This document shows, one piece after another, positions 1 through 11,500 of a DNA stretch of 64,000 bases. The notes beneath the pieces were generated by a model that made no database searches, was not told where the DNA came from, and saw nothing but the letters and a program-made list of their open reading frames with translations. Position 1 is the first letter of the stretch. Every line of letters starts with the position of its first letter. Origin of the DNA: Euglena gracilis. Taxonomy: Eukaryota; Euglenida; Euglenophyceae; Euglenales. The stretch spans positions 8,186,634 to 8,250,633 of the forward strand of contig CP154954.1 in assembly GCA_039621445.1 (NCBI GenBank), read 5' to 3'. A program made the translations under genes and the position numbers.

Positions 1-79
1 TGGCTGTGTCGTGTTGTGTATGTGTGGGTGTGCTGGACCAATGCACACAAGGGGAGGATGCCCGGGATCAAGGAGGGGG

Positions 80-360
80 GCTGCCTTTTTTTTTCAGTTC
101 GGTTGACCCCCGGGGAGGTGCCGCGCCAGCAGACTGCTTTTTTTGTAATTGGCAGTTTTTTTTTTGCTTGTTTGTGCGGGAGATGTTTGGCCCTGGGTTG
201 AGCTCAGTTCCAGCTGGGGGACTCCCAGGGTTGGGGATTGTTATGCCCCCCCCCCCCGCCAGGCATTACATTAAACCCTACTGGGGAGAGGAGGGGGTCC
301 AGCCAGCAGCTTTTTCAGCCTACCCCCCAGGGGTCAGGGGTCGGCAAGCGACACCCTGGT
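80..360 (+). repeat. Degenerate copy of the GGGTCCAGCCAGC dispersed repeat family
   Basis: The stretch shares blocks with the inverted-repeat element at 5,161-5,590: a GGGGGTCCAGCCAGCAGC block at about 294-311, a TTGGCAGTTTTTTTTT block near 150, and a GCAAGCGACACCCTG end near 345-359 resembling the other copies' right end (GCAACGCCCTG). No clean target duplication is visible. It probably lies in the intron before the first permease exon. The first 80 bases hold nothing I can assign. Confidence 0.35.
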
Positions 361-364
361 GCAG

Positions 365-3300
365 ATGACCTCACGAATTCGGACAACGCGGTGGGCGCTG
401 CCAGCACCCTCTGGGTCTCCCTCATGGGGGTCCCCCTCGCCGTGCTGTGCAACGTCATCACGTTTGTGGCCATCGAGTGCAGTAATTGTGCCAACCTTAC
501 TTCTGCCGCTCGCATGGTGTGCGGTCGATGCATTGTTGTGTTTTTCCCAGTCAGCTTTTATGATTGCAGTTCTGGTGATGAAAGCATGTCGAACCACGAA
601 GTTGGATCACGTCCGGGGCAGAGGGAAAAGCTGGCATCCTTTTGGCCAGCGACTGGGAAGGCAAATGTTTGCTATTGGCAAATTGTTGCCAACTGGCAGG
701 ATGGGCCAGCTCGCCCTGGTGCATCCACTGTTTTTGCAGTTTATTTTTTGCTTTTTTTTGCTCCAGGCAGCTGTTCTGTGCGCGCAGGTCTGTTTTCCCC
801 AGCTCCGCTGTCCCGGTTCTGTTACACGTCAATCGGGGGACGGGTCCCCGTCCGGGCCAGCTTTTCCATCCCCCTTTCTGGCCTCGCAACGACATGCTCG
901 GCGCGCTGTTTGCCAGGCATGTGCTGCTTTGGGTCCTCGCCTGCTGTTTTGTGCCATGTGGCAGTTTTTGTTTTTTTTGCTTTCGGGCTGTGTCTGCCGC
1001 TCATTTTTTCCGCGATGTGCCGCTGGCTTCTAGTCAACCTGATCATAACGCATAACAATGATTGAACTTTTGCACTGACGACATGTGTATGTATATATAT
1101 TGGACAGATATATATGTATGGAAGAATGCTGGCTGCTCTGGGGGCAGCATTTTTCCAGATTGCTTGCAAATCTTTGTTTTTCAGTTCCAGTCAGAAATTA
1201 GCCCTTTGCAAAGTCGCCGTGTTCTTTGCGCTGGAGCCCAGTCCTCGTTGGCCTCCTACATCATCGCCATCTTTCTGCGAATCACGGTGAGCCGCCCAGA
1301 GGTTTCTTTTCCGGTAATGTTCAGTCGGAAGAGGAGGCAAAGAAACCCCTGGAGCGGGCACACGTTCGTACCAGCTGAGTTCAACCTCAGCCAGGGGTTG
1401 CCGCCTTGAGCGGTGAGCATTTAATCACTTAGTCACTGGCTGACCCAGCAGTGATTGGGACTGGCTTTTCAGAGTGAACGACTGGTTTCTGGCCCTAATC
1501 CCACCCCTCGGGGGTTGGGAAAAAACCACTGAAGTCACCCTGCACCGAAGGCACCAGAAAAAGTCTTTGGGTAGTTTTTTCCCCCACATTTTCGGTCATT
1601 TTCCCCTTGGATTCCAGAGTGTCTTCCAAGGAATAAAAGACTGACTGGTTTTTGGAAGAGTGGAACCCGGGGGTCAGTGATGGGAAATTGCATGGCTGTG
1701 AGTGGATGCTCTACGCTCCTGGTCCCAGAAAATTTGGAATCCTCATTTTTGGTTACCTGGAGCCTCCAGGGAGGCTCCCTGGAGGCTGGTTACCTGAGCC
1801 TCCCTGGAGGCTGGTTACCTGAGCCTCCCTGGTTACCCGCCTCCCTGGAGCCTCCGGCAGGTAACCAATTTTGTACACAGGCCATGTTCGACACTCCACC
1901 TCTGCATCACAGCACCACAGCACAGAGCATGCACACCTGTCTCTTGTGACCTCAATGGCACCTGCATGGCAATTGCACCTGGACAGTTTTGCGCATTTCT
2001 GGAGAAGTCCGTCCCTGTGGCAGTGTTTTCTGTTCGAAAGCATCTCATTCATCTCATCATTCATTTATTTATATGCTTACACACACAAATCACGTGTCGG
2101 TTGCATTGTGCGCATCCTCTTTCACAGCTTCTTTTGTCTTGCAATGGCCATTGAGGCGCCTGCTGCCAAGTGGGTTCGGATGGCCGACGGACAGGTGTGT
2201 GCTGCGGAAAGGGTGGTGGGGGCAGACGTTGCCTCGCCTCAAGACGTAGCACAATTGGGGTGCCATTGTCGGTGTGGGCCAGTGAAACATTATGTTGTGG
2301 TGTTTGTGGTTATATCACCAGCAACAATGGCCACCTGTGGCGACACGTTGAAGGGTTTCTTATCCATGTTTCGGGGGAAAAGGGAACCGCCTTGGACCTC
2401 GACAAGACCCTGCACCTGGACGTGCGCCATCTGATGGTCCATGAAACACACACTGGTCTGCTGTAGCCTGAGTACATCAAGAACGTCTGGACCTTCTATT
2501 GTGATGCCAGTGCTGATTATTTGGAAGCCGCGGTGGCCCTTCGTCAAACTCCTGCAGACCACTCCCCAGGGACAAACATCTGCGAGTCCTTCCATGCGCA
2601 AGTGCGCGAGCATCATGGGCTGACGGGTCGGAAGGACTTGGACAAAAACACCATGTGGTTGGACCTGATCGCGTGCTCGTGGAATACTCCATCTTGGAGT
2701 TCCCAACAATGACTCCGGTTGCCATGGACACATGAGGCCCTGAACCACAACAGGTGCAACGTCTCCGCACGGTACGGGGGGGGAGTCTGGTCAATTTTGC
2801 CAACATTGTCATGGGAAGATTCCGGAACGTTCCACGCTGGATCGCCATTTCCAAGCTGCAGCATGGGTGACCCGTGTGCTGAGGGCTCTGCTGAAGGACA
2901 TGCATCGTACAGCTCTGCAGAAAGGAACAACCACAGAAGCCCTGCCGGTTAATTTCAGCCAATTGACCCGGGAGGAGACCACGGCCGAAGACGCGGACTC
3001 CGAGGGGACTGATGGCTCTGAATCCATTGTGTCCCTGCCAAACTAATACCTCACACCTAAATACGCTATACACACCCCTATCTTCTTCCGGTCACAGGAA
3101 ACTCAACGGTGCAGTCTCCTGGACAATTGCGTGCCACTTGCGTCGGTGGAGTTTGACATGTTCCCCCCAGCCAGTGTTTGCAACCCCAACAGACAACACC
3201 CCAATACCTCCCCTCCGGAAGCGCCGAAGGCTGCGGGATTTGGTGTCACAGGACGTGATACAACCACCAGCTCAACACACTGACAGTGTGCAGGAACAGC

Positions 3301-6300
3301 CACCCATCCCCCCTCCCAAGAGTGACCGGAAGAAGCGTAAGCAGAAGCGCCCCGTCAAGGGCTCCGAGGTCTCCTTCAGCGGAGTCCATATCCACTGTCG
3401 AAATCGCGGTCGGGGGAGTTGCTCTCTGTGGGTGTTCATTTCATTCAAAGCATTAACACAGGATGTATATGATGAAAGCATATGCACCGTCCGCCAATTT
3501 TTCGGTTACATGACACAAAAGGCGAAGTCTGCTGCAGTTGCATCACACCGTTTACCCGTCGACAGCTGACGCGTTGTTGGCCAAAATTTGTCCACACATC
3601 CCTCCCCTCCCTGGTGAGCAACTGCATGGTTCATGCATTCCGAGTCTGCAGCACCACGCATTGCATCACTGCACTCCACCTGTCCTGCTGTCGGCCTGTG
3701 TACAAAACTGGTTACCTGAGCCTCCTTGGAGCCTCCTTGGAGCCTCCCTGGAGCCTCCCTCCGGGGAGGCTCCAGGGAGGCTGGTTACCTACGTACTTAA
3801 GTACTAAGTATTTTAGTACCTAAGCCTCCCTGGAGGCTCCCTGGAGCGGAGCCTCCCTGGAGGCTGGTTACCTGAGCCTCCCTGGAGCCTCCGGCAGGTA
3901 ACCTCCTCGGCAGAATTCCATTTTTGCGGTAGACCCGGGAGCGTAGCACTCCAATTTCAGGTGAGAAGGGTGTGGATGGCTTGGGAAGCGGTGGGGCTGG
4001 CCTTTGTGCTGTTCCCCTCCAAATGGCCATACAACAAGTATTTAGTGGCATATTTCCAGAGTCTCGGAGGGGGGTCAGCGGGGGGGGGGGTCCAGCCAGC
4101 CTGCAGGTTTTCCCCCCTCTGGACCCCATCGACAAATTTTAATTCCTGCCAGCGGTTGAATGTCAACAATGTCAACAATGTCAGGTGCCCGGAGGGGGGG
4201 GGGTACGGAACAAAGCACCTCATTCGGCAAAAAAAAATACAAATCATGCAAAAAAAATGCAAAACTTCAAAAATTTGAATCATGCAACTTATGCAACTTG
4301 CATATCCCCCAGCCGAAAATTTTTTACCAAACCTCGGGACATTTCTATTTTAGAACCCAGCAAAGCGGAAAACTGACCGGAGGGGTCAGTCACTGGTCTG
4401 GCTGGTTCCCCTCTTCTGTGCTTTTCAGCTGTTCAACTCCTGCCTCTGGAAGATGGGGTGTTCCCATGGGGGTGATATCTGTGGCGTGGTCGTTGTTCAT
4501 GCTCGTGGTGATGTGCTTGCCCCAAGCGACCCCCATAACAGGGGATTCACTCAACCAGGCATTTGTGCTGATTTATCATCTACTCTTCCCACCACATAAT
4601 GTCTTCACCCCCCTTCTCGGCTCGATGATGTCGATGATGTCAGTGTGATCCCTCCCCCCAAATAATCCCCCCAAATAATGCCCCCCCCCCCCAAATGATA
4701 CCTCCCCTTACAATTTTAACCGAAAAAATACCCCCCCCCCCTAATTTCGGGTCTCAGATCTCGATTTTCGCCCCAACAAATGTGGTTGAAAATCAGTATT
4801 CACGGCATCAAATGACAAAAAAATGGGGTTTTGTGGACCATCAGGCCACAAAAAATGTCAGCTTTTTTTGCGAAAAACTGCAAAAAAATATGTCCAAAAA
4901 AGGGGTTTTTTTTGGTATTTGTTTTGGTTTTAAATATTTTCGAAGAAATTTTCGAAATGTTTGAAGAAATAACCCCCCCTCCCCAAATAAATGCCCCCCC
5001 CCCCAGGTGGAGACTTCGGGCGAAAAAACCCGGATGCATACCAGTGGATAGTGGACCATTTGAACAAAGAAAGTGAAAAAGGTATGGGATCAGAGGGCTT
5101 GGAATCAAATATGCCGACAAAAAAAAACAACTTTTTTGTGTCTTTCACAGAAAGCCACACCAGGGGGTTGCTTAAGAAAATTTGACCCACCCCGCGAGGG
5201 GGTCCAGCCAGCCAGCAGCCTTTTTCCAGCCCCGGACCCCCTCCCCCCATCAACGATATTTATTTATTTCCAGCTGCCTGAAGGGCGGCTGGACATTAAA
5301 CGGATTTTTCGCTTTCGGGGGCCAAAAATGGACGAAAATGGGTCGGGAAAGGGTGGGCCAGGCAAATTTTGGGGTCAACAAATCTATTTTTTTTGCATCA
5401 TTGGCAGTTTTTTTTTGACATTTTTGCAAATTTCGATTTTTTTTGCTACCTGGTTCGACCCCGGGTTGGGCCCAGCTCCAGTCCGGGGGTTTCCCCCTCC
5501 CTGGGTCAGTCAGCAGCCTTTTTCCAGCCAGCTCAAATTTTCAAGCCTCTGAGCTGGACCCGGGGGGGGGGGTCGTTAAGCAACGCCCTGAGCCACACCT
5601 TTGAAAGTTCAGGGGGGAAAAGATTCAATTTAACAACTGTACAAATCAATGGGGAGAAGTTGTGGTTTGCAATTGCTGTGTTTCATCACATTTGTCTTGT
5701 CGCCCAGTGTTTGCAATACAAGCATTTTTGCACTCCCAAAAACAATTTTCTGTTTTTTGGTATGTCATAGAAATTCCAAGCATTCCCAAGAGTGTCCACC
5801 CTCTTGCCCTGAAACGGTGTCTCTTCGGGATTTTCACAAAAAAGCTCAGCATCTGCTCATCCTTCATTTTGGAGATTGACGGGCATCGTCCAGCACTTTT
5901 TGGAATCATTATTTATTAATATTAATATTAATATTAATATTAATATTAATATTAGTATTAATATTATATTAATATTAATATTAATATTAATACTAATATT
6001 AATATTATTAATTAATATTAATATTAATATTAATTAAGGGTTAATATTCCACTCAAAAAAAGAAAAAAATTACATTTACAAGTTTAAATTTAATTAGATT
6101 TAATTACGGTAAAAATTAAAGTTTACAAATTGGATTGCGCCAGGACTGGCCTGTGAATCCAGGAGCAGGAAATGCTTGCCCCCCAACTACTCCCCGGTGA
6201 TGCTTGGAGCGATCCTGCTCGGCTCATGGGTGGCGTGGCTGGTGTCCGCCCGGAAATGGTTCAAGGGCATCCCTGATGGGCTGCAGTCGAGCACTGATTT

Positions 6301-6654
6301 GTCCCCGGGTGTGCATCCCTCCGTTCTCCGAATCCTGCTTTGTCAGCAGGAATCCCAACATCACGTTTTTTTTCGCCATTTTTGGGGCATTTTTTTTTTG
6401 CACCTGGAGCTTCCAGGCCAAATGTGGAGGCCATTTTGCTGATGGGTTGGGGTTGGACTTCAATCCTGGCTTTATATAAACTCTGTCTGGAGTTCATCAT
6501 GTGCCTATGAGCTTTCAGGTTGTCTCAGAAAATGTTTTTTCCTGCATTTTTATTGTTTCGTTCTGCAGTTGATGGTGACAACACCGAGGCTAACTGCATG
6601 CCAGAAAGAGATCCGGAAAGTGATGAGATTGTTGATAAAGTGACAAATAAGCAG
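365..6654 (+). CDS. Amino-acid/GABA-type permease (APC superfamily), fragmentary multi-exon gene
   Basis: This is a secondary transporter of the APC superfamily, expected in a cellular membrane and to move amino acids or GABA-like amines. Exons I can support are 365-516, 1,242-1,286, 4,429-4,564, 6,144-6,308 and 6,569-6,654. The first ends in LTSAARM, like the family's TSAsRM loop, before GTGTGC. The second encodes SSLASYIIAIFLRIT before GTGAGC. The third carries GRWGVPMGVISVAW and PITGDSLN. The fourth carries NPGAGNA, NYSPVMLGAILL and SARKWFKG, the typical last-helix signature. The fifth is an acidic tail. Phases agree across the last three; a short exon is missing between 1,286 and 4,429. 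The fourth exon changes frame at a six-C run (about 6,157-6,162), probably a missing C. The N-terminal half lies upstream or is unseen. The family is fairly sure; substrate and exon edges are not. Confidence 0.6.
1425..1685 (+). repeat. Dispersed repeat with GACTGGTTTTTGG blocks
   Basis: The block order 'AGTGA..GACTGGTTT, TTGGGAAAAAACCACTGAAGT, TTCCAGAGTG, GACTGACTGGTTTTTGG, GGGGGTCAGTGA' recurs at 18,780-19,085 in the same order and orientation. The shared order makes this one mobile or amplified family. It carries no coding potential and I could not find clear ends. Confidence 0.4.
2170..3046 (+). pseudogene. Broken transposase-like gene inside the inverted-repeat element
   Basis: Protein-like segments are spread over two frames. 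Frame 1 (2,470-2,776) carries TFYCDASADYLEAAVAL, TNICESFHAQVREHHG and GRKDLDKNTMWLDLI. Frame 2 (about 2,778-3,043) carries CQHCHGK, TLDRHFQAAAWVTRVL, and an acidic end that stops at TAA 3,044-3,046. The frame changes at a run of eight G near 2,777-2,784, and a stop follows WSSQQ at about 2,710. A short TNxxESFH-type motif recalls MULE-like DDE transposases, but I cannot place it with certainty. Undetected introns could explain part of the breakage. Confidence 0.35.
3060..3569 (+). CDS. Basic, proline-rich ORF at the 3' end of the same transposon
   Basis: An open frame over about 3,012-3,569 contains PPLRKRRRLRDLV and a basic cluster SDRKKRKQKRPVKG near 3,330-3,365, which looks like a nuclear-localisation signal. 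It follows the transposase-like segment within the inverted repeats. It could be a second transposon protein or the C-terminal exon of the transposase. No domain is recognised. Confidence 0.25.
   Translation, partial: NTLYTPLSSSGHRKLNGAVSWTIACHLRRWSLTCSPQPVFATPTDNTPIPPLRKRRRLRDLVSQDVIQPPAQHTDSVQEQPPIPPPKSDRKKRKQKRPVKGSEVSFSGVHIHCRNRGRGSCSLWVFISFKALTQDVYDESICTVRQFFGYMTQKAKSAAVASHRLPVDS
4060..4110 (+). repeat. Short fragment of the GGGTCCAGCCAGC repeat family
   Basis: A GGGGGTCCAGCCAGCC block followed by a TTTTCCCCC stretch matches the core of the 5,161-5,590 element. The rest of 3,904-4,428 holds A-rich sequence with no gene I can support. Confidence 0.3.
4640..5010. mobile_element. MITE-like element with CCCCAAATAA inverted-repeat ends
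   Basis: The left end reads TGTGATC, then CCTCCCCCCAAATAATCCCC with further AAATAAT/C-run units. The right end near 4,970-5,005 has AATAACCCCCCC and CCCCAAATAA. The left end matches the reverse complement of the right end of the copy at 44,206-44,605, including the TGTGATC flank. The interior is A/T-rich with no ORF of interest. It lies in the intron between the 4,429 and 6,144 permease exons. Confidence 0.4.
5161..5590 (+). mobile_element. hAT-like MITE with 16-bp TIRs and an 8-bp target duplication
   Basis: The element starts CAGGGGGTTGCTTAAG and ends GTTAAGCAACGCCCTG; reverse-complemented, the ends agree at 14 of 16 positions. It is flanked on both sides by AGCCACAC (5,153-5,160 and 5,591-5,598), an exact 8-bp duplication. 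An 8-bp duplication with CAGGG termini is the usual hAT pattern. The interior holds the GGGGGTCCAGCCAGCCAGCAG block and no transposase, so it would be non-autonomous. Related sequence lies at 80-360, 8,041-8,391 and 12,555-12,872. Confidence 0.7.
5915..6045. repeat. (TAATAT)n AT-rich simple repeat
   Basis: About 130 bp of near-perfect TTAATA hexamer repeat, immediately upstream of the 6,144 permease exon. Confidence 0.9.
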
Positions 6655-6776
6655 GTCTGATGCTTTTTTGAAAGCGCAATTGCAAATGCGTCACTCTGTG
6701 TGTCATTAGTCCCTGCTGTATGTGCATGTGTGCGCGTGCGTGCCTGCGTGCATGCATGTGTGTGTCTCCCAACAGG

Positions 6777-6900
6777 AGTTTATGTTAGTCACCTCCTCCC
6801 CAAGTCAGCTAGAGAGCCGAGGATGCACATTTTTGCTGGTTTGGCCTCCAGGGGACCCTAATTTGTTTGCTGATTTTTTGTATGCCTGCGCTGTCCCCCC
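6777..6900 (+). CDS. Possible last permease exon
   Basis: An acceptor TCTCCCAACAG precedes GAGTTTATG at 6,777. Phase 0 matches the end of the 6,569-6,654 exon (CAG before GTCTGA). The frame reads EFMLVTSSPSQLESRG and then runs into a proline- and C-rich stretch that may be non-coding. The end is not determined. Confidence 0.3.
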
Positions 6901-8040
6901 CCCCCCCAAAGGCACACCATGCCCTCTCCCCCCAAGTGATGGACAGACCCTTTCACATTGGGATTTCCCCACAGGTATAATTATAAACATAAAAAGGATT
7001 ACAGTTTGGGTTTGTTGTATGCAAATGCATTTTCTTCAAGGCCCTTTTCCCTCAAGCGCATTTCACCCATGTTTCCCACATATTTTTTGTGGGAAACCCC
7101 CCCCCAATCAAACACACATGAAAAGCCAGGAACCATTGCTTTCAAAGAAGGAAAAGAATTAAGGAAAAATCTTTCTGTGTGAGTTTGGCCGCCTGAGTTC
7201 ATATCTCAAGCAAGTGGTTTTTTTTGTGTTTCCATCCTCGGGTTGTCTCCCCCCCAAAAAGAATAATATTTGCTCCTCCCTCGCCAGTCTTTTTTTCCCC
7301 AGAAGTGCGCACCTCCGGGTGAGGCACTTTTGGAGGGGGGTTTTGGGGTGGGCAGTGCTCCAGTACACTCCCCGGCGCCAAAGGTGCCGGAGCCCGAAAG
7401 AGGCCATTTTCAAAGGAAATTTGGCTGGGTCGGCAGCCACCTGGGTCCAAAACTGACCCCCTCTGGGGGTGCGTGCGTGCTATGGGCAGGCACCCCATAG
7501 CACAAAGCACCCGGGGTGGGTAAAAAGAAGCCTGCCCCTCTCCCCGCCCCCCCCCCCAAGGGCGCCCAGCCACAGAAGCACCCCCCCCCAAGGGGGGTGC
7601 TGCGAGCAGCCCAGCTGGGCTGCCCCCTTTTTGCTGAATCCACCCGAAATATGTGTATGTGTCTTGCAATTCCAAAACTTTTGGAGAAACAATCCAAAAA
7701 CGGCCAAACGAATGGTGTGTTTAGTTTTCCCGGGGTTTTTTGGAGTTGTCGCGTGGGCTTTTCAGGAACGAGCCCCGCGGCTCACTTCTTTGATCGATTG
7801 TCCACTTTTTGGTTTCTGCTGTCCCAGGTTAGGACCCGCCCTCCCCCTGAGAGTTCCGTGGCTGAGCTTGTCGTGTGCGTCGCATTGCTGTATTTAACGT
7901 CCCGGCACCCTAATTGACAAGCTTTTATTGCACGGTCCTGGCACCAGACCACACCATAATAAATTTCAGGTTTTGGAAGACTTTGAGAATTCAGCTGCCG
8001 ATTCCGGGCAACCACCAGCGGATTCAGGGAGGCAATTAAT
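6900..8040. other. Gene-poor stretch with dispersed repeats
   Basis: I see no supported exon. The segment holds C-runs, a GGCGCC-family repeat at 7,368-7,510, and A/T-rich sequence. ORFs here overlap on both strands and have no recognisable motif. Confidence 0.5.
7368..7510 (+). repeat. GGCGCC-family dispersed repeat, copy 1
   Basis: Blocks CCCCGGCGCCAAAGGTGCCG, GGCCATTTTCAAAGGAAA and GGGCAGGCACCCCATAGCAC recur at 11,855-12,115 and, in reverse orientation, at 63,678-63,850. GGGGTGC and GCACCCC pieces give it hairpin potential. Confidence 0.45.
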
Positions 8041-8391
8041 TTTAAGAATAGCTTAAGAAATTTTGACCCCACCCCCTGGGGTCCATCCCGCCAGCAGCCG
8101 TTTTCCAGCAGACCCCCTCCCCCCATCAATGGGTTTTATTCATTTCATTTCCATTTAATTCAATTTGGGCGGCTGGACGATAACGGATTTTTGGCTTTCA
8201 GGAGTACAAAAAATATGTCGAAAATGGGCAAAAATGGGTCGGAAAACAGCAGGCAGGGCAAATTTGGGGTCAAAAATCGATTGTTTGCATATCTGGCAGT
8301 TTTTTTTTGGGATTTTCAGCCTTTTTCCAGCTAGCTTAAGTGTTTTTTTCTTCTTCCTTTGAGCTCTTTCAGCAACGCCCTGTTTCAGAGG
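8041..8391 (+). mobile_element. Degenerate relative of the hAT-like MITE
   Basis: It contains GCTTAAGAAATTTTGACCCC, GGGGTCC, GGGCGGCTGGAC, TGGCAGTTTTTTTTTGG and a CAGCAACGCCCTG right end, in the same order as 5,161-5,590. The left TIR is eroded and no target duplication is evident. Confidence 0.45.
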
Positions 8392-8556
8392 TAAGAGGGA
8401 AGAAATGTCGTTGAAATCAAAAGTCTTTTGTTTGGGAAAAGTGCACGCAGATTTCTTGCATCAAAGGCTGGTAATTTGATTTGTTTCGTTTTGTTGCCAT
8501 CTGGCTGACTGTTTTTTTTTTAAAAAAAGGCAAGTTCCTCTTTTTTTCATTTGCAG

Positions 8557-11500
8557 GTGGCGTGCTTGACCAAAGCGTCCAATCCATTAGAACAGCGATC
8601 ATTGAGTATCCCTGCCTCCCCAGTTTTTGTCTGAACCCCCTTCCTCTCCAACAAGTGTCTCAGGCGGCGCATCTCGCATTTAAGCTTTTTTTGGGTCGGG
8701 GTGTGCCTTTTCGCATTTGACAAGGATTTGATTTGGGCACCGGCGTTACAACGGGTGAGAGCGAGAGGCAGCAGGATTGGCCAAAATACGAGCAAACTGT
8801 CATTTTTGGCACCGGCTCTCCTGGGAATTACATTTTGTTTTTGCTGTTTTTTTTTGAGGTTGGACTGACACGAACACCCCCAGTCCTACCCCCCCCCCAA
8901 AGTAAAAAAAACACCGACAAAAACACCAAAACCCCAGCTCCGCCTCCCCCTTTTCCTTTATGACAACCTGTGGCGCCAGGTGGTGCTCTGGAGGTGGGGA
9001 GGCGAGTCCACCCCTTTGTTTACTTTCTGAAGTTTTTGCGGCGCATTGTGGAGGTTTTTGAAGTTGGTTACAAAAAGAGTAGCAGTGCACATGCCACATA
9101 TACAATGGGCCGTTCGAGAATTCTGCCACTGGGAGTTGATGAGGGGGATACAGAACACAGTCGATGGCAAAAATCCATCAATGCTCCACTGATGTTTAAG
9201 GCTCCATTGCAAAGGATGTAATGCCACAATCTCATGCCGTTGTTTTTCCAGCTCCAAACGTGCTCACATAGAGTCTACTGGTTGGGATTTAAAATGGTCG
9301 GCGTGGGCAAATGTGCACATTGCAGGGGGGGGGAAAATACGTTTCGCATTTTTTCGCATTTTTGCGCATTTTTTGCGCATTTTTTCAAATTTTCCAAAAA
9401 TGCGCATTTTTGCGCATTTTTTCGCATTTTTTGCGCATTTTTTCGTTTTTTTCAGGACATTTTTTTGCTTTTTGGCACATTTTTTCGTGATTTTCCAAAA
9501 TTTTCGCATTTTTTGACCATTTTTGCAATTTTTTGCAAAAAATTGAAATTTTTGACTTTTTTTGAAACGTACATTTTCCTCATTATTCTACATAATTTCT
9601 TCAAATTTGGTGCCATTTTTGCATGTTTTTGGGTAATTTTTGCATTTTCGTGATTTTTGCGCATTTTTTCTTGGATTTTGCACATTTTTGCGCATTTTTT
9701 TGCTCATTTTTTTTTCGCATTTTTGCTCATTTTTGTTTTTTTTTTTTTTTTTTTTTTTGCCCCCCCCCCCCCCCGCCCCTGCACATTGTGCATGTGCACA
9801 TTTGCGCACATCGACATCATGTATGCTGTTGTGTGGGAGTGGACCCCCTCTTTTGAATACTGCTGGTATGTTTGGGCGGTTGGTATGCACAATTTCCCAT
9901 GTCAACCATTAAAATGGCTGCTTTTTGCAATGGTGCACACCAATCAAAATTTGTTTTCAGTTTGAAGCCTTGGCAACAGGGAAGGATGCGAGAAGACAAG
10001 AATGGGAACAGGAGAAGAGCAGCGTGTGGGGGTGTTGTGGTCAAAATGGTGGCGCTGTAAGGTATGTCTGAGATGGTCAAATGAAGCATGTCAGTGTATT
10101 GCATTGCATGGCCCCCTGAACACCAAGGTTTTCAAGTCAGTTGACACGTCCGGGCCACTGTAGTGTGCCTCATTTTCGGACAAGAAACTGGAGTTGAAGG
10201 GCACTTTTAGACTCGGTTTTTCAGGATAAAACCTAAAAGTCCCGAAGTTCTGATGGTTTTTTTTCGGGGGTCAGAAATTGCTTTTTCACAGGCTAAATCG
10301 CCAATCCTCAAATTTGGGCCTCACGCTGGTTTTTTTAGTTGCATTTAAGTTCTACAAAGTACCTCGCATTTAAGGATTTCCAAATTGCAGTAGTGCCGCT
10401 CCCTCTGAACGGTACGTATTTTAAGTTGTCCAAGTGGTTTGCATGCGCAGATGCGCAAACCAATCAAACAGACTTTTTTTGAATTTGCACAAACCAACCA
10501 CTTGTACAATTCTGCAAATACACAAATTGCTGCTGGCACATATGTCCCTTTTCACAGTTACACAGGTTTGTGTGCGCCAACCATTTGCGCGTTTGCACAC
10601 TCCGACCGCCAATTTTTCACACAAAAGTATCAGGCTTGGGCACACCCCATCAAATCGTTCAGTCAACATCCTACGTCAATGAGGCAGAAATTGAAGGGTT
10701 CCAAACAAATTTGCTGAATGTTGTGTGTACCATGTGCTGTGGTGATATTTGCCTTGCCCTCAGGCACAAAGTCAAATGCTCAAAGTCTCTGCTTCCATCT
10801 CCCCGTCCTAACCCCATCACATCCTGCTGACATTTTTGGGGTTTGGGGAGTCATGTCCAGGGGGTTTTGTCAAAAATGTCGATGTGCGCATTTGCCCAAA
10901 TCGACAAAGAAAAAAATCCTTAAGTGCGAGATGCGCGCCTAAGTATGTGCCTTCCTTCCTATTCTTTTTCCAGCAGCTTTAAAGTCTCTGAAAAATAGAT
11001 TCACTTGACACCTGTGTGATCCCACCCCATGGGGTTTCAAGAATGAGTGGTGGTTTGGCCCGCTGGACCGCCCCCCCCCCCCCCAATGGTGCACCTGGGG
11101 TGGGGTGCGCCATGGGTAAGATTTTGGCTCGGCAGAAGGCTGGGCCGGAGAATTTTGCAAGTGTTTTCAGCCGATGTTGGCTGGGTTTGGGGGTTGGTTT
11201 TTGAAAAAAGTCGGTGGGTGGGTTTGGTCCGGGAAAAATTGCCCCCCCCCCCCCGGATCACCAAGTGAATCTATGCTCTGGATCACCCCCGTGCCCTACT
11301 TCATTGCATTGCTTTCAGGTCTATGCAGGTTGTCTGGCTGGCTTCTGATTGTCTTGGCCGATTGTTCCAGCCACATAGCTGCGGCTATTGCGGATGTGAG
11401 TCACAGTGATCACTTTTTTGGAAACCCACCTTCATGTCCACGGCTTCCGATTTGACAGAGCAACCGGCTTCTTTTAAACTCGGAAGGCCCCTCCCCCTGG

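Larger units (their letters stand above)
1757..3903. mobile_element. Decayed DNA transposon with minisatellite inverted-repeat arms
   Basis: The unit is bounded by GGTTACCTG at 1,757 and CAGGTAACC near 3,895-3,903. Both arms are built from short repeats of the type GAGCCTCCCTGGAGG. Just inside them lies a 26-bp inverted repeat: CAGGTAACCAATTTTGTACA continuing to about 1,884, and its near-perfect reverse complement at 3,694-3,719. The interior carries a broken transposase-like gene. No target duplication could be read because the flanks are repetitive. It sits in a permease intron. The superfamily is not determined. Confidence 0.45.

Noticed and set aside
9234-9965. Phe/Ala/His-rich and Lys/Asn-rich ORFs
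   Set aside because: Products of the GCGCATTTTTT minisatellite and poly-T run.
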